Below are positions 58,077 to 64,000 of a DNA stretch of 64,000 nucleotides, piece after piece. Made by a program: the position numbers and the translations under genes. The stretch is from Psoroptes ovis (Eukaryota > Arthropoda > Arachnida > Sarcoptiformes > Psoroptidae): contig PQWQ01000007.1 in NCBI GenBank assembly GCA_002943765.1, positions 560,501 through 624,500 of the forward strand, read 5' to 3'. The notes below the pieces were generated by a model. That model ran no database searches, was not told the origin of the DNA, and saw nothing but the letters and a program-made list of their open reading frames with translations. Position 1 is the stretch's first letter; every line of letters starts with the position of its first letter.

Positions 58077-58730
58077 ATGTCTAATGTTTCAAGCCAAAAT
58101 GCTTGCATTCATTGCCATCAGTGTGATGATAATTTACAATCATATTGTAATTGCCGCTGGCATCCAGCATGTTTACAACGTTTTGTCCAGACTAAACAGC
58201 AACAACAATGTCCATATTGTACTGAATCATTTGATAAAACTGGCCGCGTACGTTTTGTAATGAAACGACCACAGATTTGGGATTTTGTCCTCTCATCCAA
58301 TGTATCAGCAGTGGTGACCATATTTTTCCTCGTGTTTTTTTATGGTTTACAAATATTCTTGGCCATGATTACTGTTTATTCAATGTCTTTGAAATATTTC
58401 AAAGATAATAAATTCATTCAATTATTGATATTGATACCAAGCATTGTTTATGATTTTTATTTTTTATTTTATATGATTATAATCATATTCATAATGGTTG
58501 CTATGTATCATTATTGGAAAGTGGAAAATTCAATCATTGAATTGGAATGGATTACCACCACCAGCAGCAGTAGTAGTAATACTGCTTTATCCAATGATCA
58601 TGGTAGAGTCCTTTCTGGCCCTTTGATCAACCAAAATCTGTCCAAGGCCGTAACGCCAAAAGTTAATCAAGACAACAGCAGCAAAATCAATCCAAAACAA
58701 TCGTGCGAGACCATCATTTCGTTAGCTTAA
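58077..58730 (+). CDS. RING-CH (MARCH-like) membrane E3 ubiquitin ligase
   Basis: Single exon, 217 residues from the ATG at 58077. The N-terminal cysteine-rich domain CIHCHQCDD...CNCRWHPACLQRFV...CPYC (about 11-50) matches the RING-CH order C-x2-C, C-x-C, H-x2-C, C-x2-C, although the spacing between the C-x-C pair and His is only two residues (usually about seven). Two hydrophobic segments follow (about 80-105 and 117-147), then a Ser/Asn-rich cytoplasmic tail. MARCH-type enzymes use this layout to ubiquitinate membrane proteins of endosomes, ER or plasma membrane. The specific member cannot be assigned, and zinc-finger spacing should be tested by a profile search. Confidence 0.75.
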   Translation: MSNVSSQNACIHCHQCDDNLQSYCNCRWHPACLQRFVQTKQQQQCPYCTESFDKTGRVRFVMKRPQIWDFVLSSNVSAVVTIFFLVFFYGLQIFLAMITVYSMSLKYFKDNKFIQLLILIPSIVYDFYFLFYMIIIIFIMVAMYHYWKVENSIIELEWITTTSSSSSNTALSNDHGRVLSGPLINQNLSKAVTPKVNQDNSSKINPKQSCETIISLA

Positions 58731-58839
58731 ATCCACATTGAATTCAATGTCCATATCCATTTTCAATTACCAAAACTTTTAAATAAAATAATGAAATACC
58801 AGTCAATTAGTAATTTGAATTAAAGTAAATTTCAAATTG

Positions 58840-59390
58840 AAATAAAATCAAAAGGCTCAGACTGGGGCGATTCATATATAAATTATCATTGATAATCTCA
58901 TAGGGGAATCAATCATCATTTGAGATATTTAAAATATGAATTTCATTTGGTCAAATTTCGATTACTTACCATTATTTGTCTAGGGCACACTGGGTCCACT
59001 AGTCGCCATTTGTAATTATCCTGGAGAAAATTCAAATTAAAATTAGTCAAGAATATTTAAAAGAAGATAATTGAAATCAAAGAAATGTATGCATCAGCAA
59101 TGGCACAATCTAAGACCATGTTAATGATAAAGCCAGATTGCTTCCTAGATGCATATATATTGATTTTGGTCAAATCAAATTTTATTTGATTTAAAATTTG
59201 GCACAATGCTTATCTTTGAATCGAAATCGATAACATTGCGTGGCGATTGACCGTATTAATGATTTAAATTCAATTAATCGAAACTTACAAGTCAAAAATG
59301 CTCGAAATCAATTCAAGACATGGTCACGTTGAACAAAATTCTGAAAATCACGTTGTCGATCGAGCCAAGAGTGAAAACAGCATGGTCGGA
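58840..59390 (-). ncRNA. candidate spliced non-coding or micropeptide transcript
   Basis: Predicted exons: about 59387-59289, 59020-58970, 58861 downwards. Signals on the minus strand: donor CTT|GTAAGT, acceptor TTTTCTCCAG, donor ATG|GTAAGT, acceptor TCGCCCCAG. Only very short frames exist after splicing (MATSGPSVP and MSEPFDFISI), so it is more likely non-coding, or the signals are coincidental. No known RNA family was recognised. Confidence 0.25.
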
Positions 59391-59408
59391 TGTGGAAAAT
59401 GCTTGTCA

Positions 59409-59416
59409 TATTTATA
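59409..59416 (-). promoter_or_regulatory. TATA box of candidate minus-strand transcript
   Basis: TATAAATA on the minus strand, about 30 bp upstream of the predicted first exon. Its meaning depends on the transcript being real. Confidence 0.3.
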
Positions 59417-59697
59417 GTCGAAGCAAAAAATTGAAAATCGAAGAGAAATAATGTTGACATGCGTACATTTTAGTTTAATGATTTTGATGATATGTTCAGC
59501 ATGTGAAATAGTAAAAATCAAGCATTTTCAATATACAAACTTGTGGGCGTTGTTCAATTGAAGAATTAAACATTTGAGGGTGGTAAATCATTTATTTTAT
59601 ATGGTTAAAATTCACAGGAATAAAAATTCTTGACAAGTTCCTCAGGGTGAAATATCTTGTTACCCTTGGAATGGACGAATCAATGTGTTTTGAACAA

Positions 59698-60816
59698 TTA
59701 TTTAAAATCAATATTCCAAAAATTTTTCGGTGAACGATAGCCTTTACCGGTGACAGTAAAATGACCACGATGTTTTGAACATTTATCCAGCAGTACTTGT
59801 AGCTTATCAACCGAAAGTACACGTGATGAATAATATTCTTGACAATTATGACATAATTCTTGGAACATCATTTCACATTGAAAATCACGTTGTACTCTAC
59901 AATCAGCTGCTGTTTGGCTGGAATCTTTGGCCATCTTTTTTCTTTTAAATATTTTCAATTTAATTTCATCACAATCTATTTGTTGATCAATTTGATTATT
60001 TGTAGCTGATGATGAATGATGATCATATGGCGTTGATGATGATGATGATGAATCCAGTGAATCACTGTCCATCAATTTAGTTTCATCAATAATCATTGAT
60101 ATTTCATTTTCATCATATTTCACCGTACGATTAATAGTTTCATCGGCTAAAATTGATTTTTGATTACTATCATTCAGGGAGTCATTTGTCTCCAGGTAAA
60201 GTGTTTCATTCAGTTGTTCTAATGAATCAGTTGATTGACTTTGATCATCGAATGATGCATACATTGAATTATCAGCTAAACATTTCGATCTATTGCCTAT
60301 GGTTGTATTGAAAATTGTTTGATTTAATTTAAGGAGATTATCTTGAGTTTCATCATCATCATCGATTGGTTCATTTGCTGATACATCGATATCTTCGGAG
60401 AAATTCTCGGTACTTAGATTATCAGCGCGAATCTTTAATGATTTAATATTGTTTTTTATTTCATACATTTTCTCGATTATTTTCGATGATGATTGATTGC
60501 TTGCGGCGTTCAATAATGGACAATGTTTTCGAGTTTGAATTTGTTGCTTTGATTGTTGAAAATTTTTAAATTTCATCCAATGAAATGCACGATTTTTTTG
60601 TCCAAATTGATTGCGTACATCAATAATTTTGCCTGATTCACCAATCACGACGATATTGGATTTTAGTGGGCAATTTTGATGTAATGAATTGATAAATAAT
60701 GAATTTTTTGGCACAGGTTTTGAATATGTAACATTATCTTCTAGATTATCAGCTGCCAATTGGTCATCAATGTTTTCATCCAATGAATCTCGATCAAATT
60801 CGTTGTTTTCATTCAT
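59698..60816 (-). CDS. RBBP8: CtIP/Sae2/Ctp1-family DNA end-resection factor
   Basis: Single exon, 372 residues from the ATG at 60814-60816. Most of the protein is acidic, Ser/Asp/Asn-rich and disordered. The C-terminal 60 residues carry the SAE2 domain: CHNCQEYY (zinc-binding-like Cys pair followed by YY), CSKHR, then YRSPKNFWNIDF at the very end. Human CtIP has the same order (C-x2-C-x2-YY, CSRHR, TPENFW-x-x-GF). This family activates the MRE11-RAD50-NBS1 nuclease to start resection at DNA double-strand breaks and at meiotic breaks. The Ser-Pro-x-Lys in RSPKNFW sits where human CtIP has the CDK site Thr847. The N-terminal tetramerisation coiled coil of CtIP was not recognised. It diverges from the C19orf53-like gene with 198 bp between starts. 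Confidence 0.82.
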   Translation of the reverse strand: MNENNEFDRDSLDENIDDQLAADNLEDNVTYSKPVPKNSLFINSLHQNCPLKSNIVVIGESGKIIDVRNQFGQKNRAFHWMKFKNFQQSKQQIQTRKHCPLLNAASNQSSSKIIEKMYEIKNNIKSLKIRADNLSTENFSEDIDVSANEPIDDDDETQDNLLKLNQTIFNTTIGNRSKCLADNSMYASFDDQSQSTDSLEQLNETLYLETNDSLNDSNQKSILADETINRTVKYDENEISMIIDETKLMDSDSLDSSSSSSTPYDHHSSSATNNQIDQQIDCDEIKLKIFKRKKMAKDSSQTAADCRVQRDFQCEMMFQELCHNCQEYYSSRVLSVDKLQVLLDKCSKHRGHFTVTGKGYRSPKNFWNIDFK

Positions 60817-61014
60817 TTTTTGATTCAAATAAATTTTAATTTGTCAAAAATTAAAAATAAATAAATGAAAAATTTCTTGGAAAATTTCCACTGCAGAGAA
60901 AGTTTACGGAAATTTTTTTAATTGAACACGAGTTAATTTTGTTTTCGCGTAAACTTGAATCAATTTTTTAAAAATTGAAATTTAATTCATTTGATCAGTC
61001 ATATTCCTCGAAAA

Positions 61015-61337
61015 ATGGCACAAGGAAAATTAAAAGTCAAAACACAATTGCCTCAAAACATTAAGAAATCATCCGTTCATCGTGGTGTACAGAAAAAGAA
61101 GTCCAAAGGTATGAATTCAAATGCTAAATAATTGATTCATAATTTTTCTTAATAAAACAATATTTCCTTACAGTATTCAATAAAAAATCTAAACCATCAA
61201 CGTATGGACAAAAATTGCAGCAAGAAGTAACGAAAGAAATCAATAAAACAATTGAATCTGAAGCTCGAAGTATGGCACAAAAATTTGGCGATTCATCGAC
61301 GAAAATTGATCGTAAAACATTGAAACAGCAATCTTGA
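61015..61337 (+). CDS. C19orf53: UPF0390 family protein (C19orf53/LYDG10 homologue)
   Basis: Two exons, 61015-61108 and 61174-61337 (65-bp intron), 85 residues, too short to stand out as an open frame. It begins MAQGKLKVKTQLPQ, the family's MAQGx-K-K start, is strongly basic (VHRGVQKKKSKVFNKKSKP), then has a helical 'LQQEVTKEINKTIESEARSM' segment and a KIDRKTLKQQS tail. Members are small nucleolar-type basic proteins of unclear function. The assignment rests on length, start and charge pattern. It lies 220 bp before RBM19 on the same strand. Confidence 0.78.
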
Positions 61338-61557
61338 TTAATTGATTATCTCAAGAATTTTTTAAAATTGTACATTGATTGTTTTTTTAATTGACAATTT
61401 ATAAGATTTAAAGATCATTTTAAATAAATTAATAATTTTGTAAAAATGTTTGAAAAAATTTCTATTTTGCATTGTTTTCGGTGGAAATAGTCGCCGAAAC
61501 ACGTGTCTAAACATTTCTCTTGGGTTTTTTTGTAAACAAATCAGTTTCAAATGAAAC

Positions 61558-64000
61558 ATGTCCCGAATATTCATTGAAAATTTACCTAAAAACGTAAATA
61601 TTCCTTGGTATGGATTATTTATAAAATTCTTATTCAATGTTCTCATTGTTTCTAGATTACAAGTGAAATTCTGAAGCAAAAATTCTCCGAAAAAGGTGAA
61701 ATAACCGATATACAATTGCGTAAAAATAAACGAAATGCATTCATCGGTTTCAAACAACCAGAACAAGCACAAAATGCAGTCGATTATTTCAATCGTACAT
61801 TTATTAATACTTCAAGAATTACGGTGAAAATTGCTGATAGTTTTCATTTAAAACGTCCAACTTCCACTGAGAATGATAATAATGATGAAGATGGTCAAAC
61901 AAAATCAAAAAAACCAAAAATTGATCCATTCGAAGAAGTTAAAGATGATCCTGAATTTGAAGATTTTATACGTTTACAGCGTAATATAAACCTTAACAAT
62001 AAAAGTAAAGAAATTTGGAAAGATGATGTTATTGCTCAGAGTTCAAATTTGGAAGAAAATGACACTAAATCAGATGATGACGCCGATGAAAACAATAATG
62101 AAGAAATTGCCGCTGAGAAACGTTTGAAAAAAACATTTGATCACACAGTGAAAATACGTGGTTTGCCATATAAAATCAAAAAATCACAGCTTAAAGAGTT
62201 TTTGCAGCCAGTTAAACCAAAAAGTCTGAGATTTGTGCCACATGTAAAAGGTATAGCATATGTTTCATTTAAAAATGCAGCCGATTTGCAACAGACCCTG
62301 ATAAAACATCGTGGCTTTATCGATGGTCATCGTATTGAGATCGTTCGTATGAATACCGCCAACAATGATGATCAACCAAAGAATTCTGATGATGACAATG
62401 AGCTAAAAGATGCCGAAGACAAAGAACCAGCAAAAGAAAAGCCACCACCTGAACCAATCAGTGAATCTGGCCGAATATTCATTCGAAATTTATCATATCA
62501 ATGTACTGAAGATGATCTGCGGCAGCTGTTTGAAAAATATGGCCCACTAACCGAAGTTTACATGCCAATTGATTCCTTTACGAAAAAACCAAAAGGTTTT
62601 GCTTTCGTAACCTTTATGTTTCCAGAACATGCAATCATGGCATTCAATGAATTGGATAAAATTGATTTCCAGGGTCGCCTAATACATTTGCTACCATCAT
62701 ATTCGAAAAGTGATGTTGTTTACAATGGGCCACCACCACCATCAGATGATGAAAATGATGGTGAAAATAATGATGATGATCGAAAATCTAAAAAATCAAA
62801 ATTTAAACAAAATAAAATGGAAGAAAATCGTAAAGATGCACAAAATGAACGTCGTTGGAATACACTGTTCATAAGGCCAAATGCTGTTGCTGATATTATG
62901 AGTGAAAATCTCAATATTAATAAATTGGAATTATTAACCAAAACGGATAAAAAATCTAACGGTGATAATCCGGCCGTGAGGTTAGCCTTAGGTGAAACAC
63001 AAATTGTTCAAGAAATTAAGAAATTTTTGATTAAAAATAATGTAAATCTTGAATCATTTGCACGTGATAATAATGCCGATAATAAACGTAGTAGAACGAC
63101 TATATTGGTCAAAAATTTACCAGCCAATACGACCAGCGATGAAATCCGGGAGCTATTCGAAAGATTTGGCCCAATTAATCGTATTGTTTTGCCACCATAT
63201 GGCCTCACTGCAATTGTTGAAATGCAAGAGCTGAATGAAGCTAAATTCGCTTTCAAAAAATTGGCGTACACCAATTTCAAGCATTATCCCTTGTACTTGG
63301 AATGGGCACCTGAAGATGTATTCAGCCCTTCAAATGCTGCCATTGATACCTCGGATAACGTCGAAACAAATGATGATCAAAGTACTGGTCATAACTCGGA
63401 AAATAAAATCACCGAAGAGATACCGATTGAAGATGGTTCAACGATATTTGTTAAAAATTTAAATTTCGACACTGACGAGGAGAAATTTCGTCAATTTTTC
63501 GAACAGAAAATTGGCCCCGTACATTCGGCAACTATCGCTACGAAGAAATCACCGAAAGGAATACTATCAATGGGTTATGGTTTCATACAATTTTATCGAG
63601 CCAAGCATGCAAAAGATGCAATTAAAAAATTACAAAATGCCATGTTGGATGATCATAAAATTGAAATAAAATTATCGAATAAAACCATGGTCGATCGTAA
63701 TCGAATAAGTGATAAAAATCTACCCAATAAGCCGAGCATTAACAACAGTAATAACCGCCGACAAAATGGAACGAAAATATGTGTTAAAAATGTACCATTC
63801 GAAGCTAAAATCGATGATCTTCGTAAAATATTCAGGTATTTGAATATTAATGCTTATAAATTTTCCCACCAGATGGCAGTTTTATCTCATAAATTTGAAT
63901 TTTTCTATGTATTTTTTCCCGCTTCTTCATCAAACATAGTACATTTGGTGAAATAAAATCAATACGTATGCCAAAAAAATTGACTGGTACATCACAATAT
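61558..64000 (+). CDS. RBM19: RBM19/MRD1 multi-RRM ribosome-biogenesis protein, 3' end outside window
   Basis: Exons 61558-61593, 61656-63835 and 63940 to beyond 64000. The start is ATG 61558; exon 1 (MSRIFIENLPKN) supplies RNP2 of RRM1 and splices in frame to ITSEILKQKFSEKGE. Five complete RRMs and part of a sixth are visible: RRM1 'SRIFIENLPKN', RRM2 'HTVKIRGLPYKI', RRM3 'GRIFIRNLSYQC' with RNP1 KGFAFVTF, RRM4 'TTILVKNLPANT', RRM5 'STIFVKNLNFDT' with GYGFIQF, RRM6 'TKICVKNVPFEA' continuing in exon 3 as STFGEIKSIRMPKKLTG. Acidic/Lys-rich linkers separate them. Six RRMs in this order are the RBM19/yeast Mrd1 architecture. The protein binds pre-rRNA in the nucleolus and is needed for 18S rRNA processing and the small-subunit processome. 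Confidence 0.95.
63866..63879 (+). promoter_or_regulatory. CTCF-like motif in RBM19 intron 2
   Basis: CCACCAGATGGCAG matches the CCANNAGRKGGCRS core consensus of CTCF at every position. It lies in the 104-bp intron. Binding is unproven. Confidence 0.35.

Larger units (their letters stand above)
58731..59697. other. intergenic with a possible short spliced transcript on the minus strand
   Basis: 967 bp between convergent genes. GC-richer islands at 58858-58920, 58980-59023 and 59220-59420 contain matching splice signals and a TATA box on the minus strand (see next entries and finding). Confidence 0.4.

Noticed and set aside
58955..58990. U1 snRNA 5' end (ATTACTTACCAT resembles ATACTTACCTG)
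   Set aside because: The following sequence does not fit U1; the motif is the complement of a GTAAGT splice donor on the other strand.
1..64000. tRNA and rRNA genes
   Set aside because: No B-box-like GGTTCGAATCC, cloverleaf or rRNA core sequences were noticed on either strand; a covariance search would settle it.

Overview
The window is nuclear DNA from an AT-rich, compact animal genome. Cuticle proteins with a Rebers-Riddiford chitin-binding domain mark it as arthropod. Very short introns (about 65-130 bp), genes often under 200 bp apart and AT-rich non-coding DNA fit a mite, most likely an astigmatan (dust, mange or storage) mite. That placement is inference from style, not a sequence match. 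Gene models were built by reading splice junctions by eye. Every multi-exon model that is complete in the window sums to a multiple of three.

Left part (1-15 kb): a DEG/ENaC channel (- strand, running off the left edge); a YTHDC2/Bgcn-type ankyrin-helicase whose ATPase motifs are lost (-); the APC/C cullin subunit ANAPC2 (-); a five-knuckle ZCCHC7/Air-type TRAMP protein (+); and the Na+/K+-ATPase alpha subunit (-) in five exons.

Middle part (15-34 kb): three cuticle-protein genes in gene-poor DNA (one possibly with two alternative first exons), a tandem pair of small secreted Gln/Tyr-rich proteins that appear to form an unrecognised family, and a five-exon MFS carrier.

33-46 kb: two nearly identical membrane-anchored short-chain dehydrogenases (retinol-dehydrogenase type) enclose a secreted histidine acid phosphatase, SPT4, a secreted nitroreductase-fold protein and a six-exon SLC5 Na+/solute symporter.

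Right part (46-64 kb): a long intergenic region, a secreted Cys-rich protein, an unrecognised basic protein, a 2-kb satellite of 46 units of 44 bp, then a tight housekeeping cluster: PDIA3-type disulfide isomerase (KDEL), NUFIP1-like, a RING-CH membrane E3, a CtIP/Sae2/Ctp1-family DNA-end-resection factor (-), a UPF0390/C19orf53 protein and RBM19 (running off the right edge). NUFIP1, C19orf53, RBM19 and ZCCHC7 family members all act on nucleolar or ribosomal RNA, but their proximity may be chance.

Mobile-element traces are short mariner-derived inverted-repeat elements (three about 80 bp copies of one family and one relative). No rRNA, tRNA, CRISPR, phage or bacterial operon features were seen.
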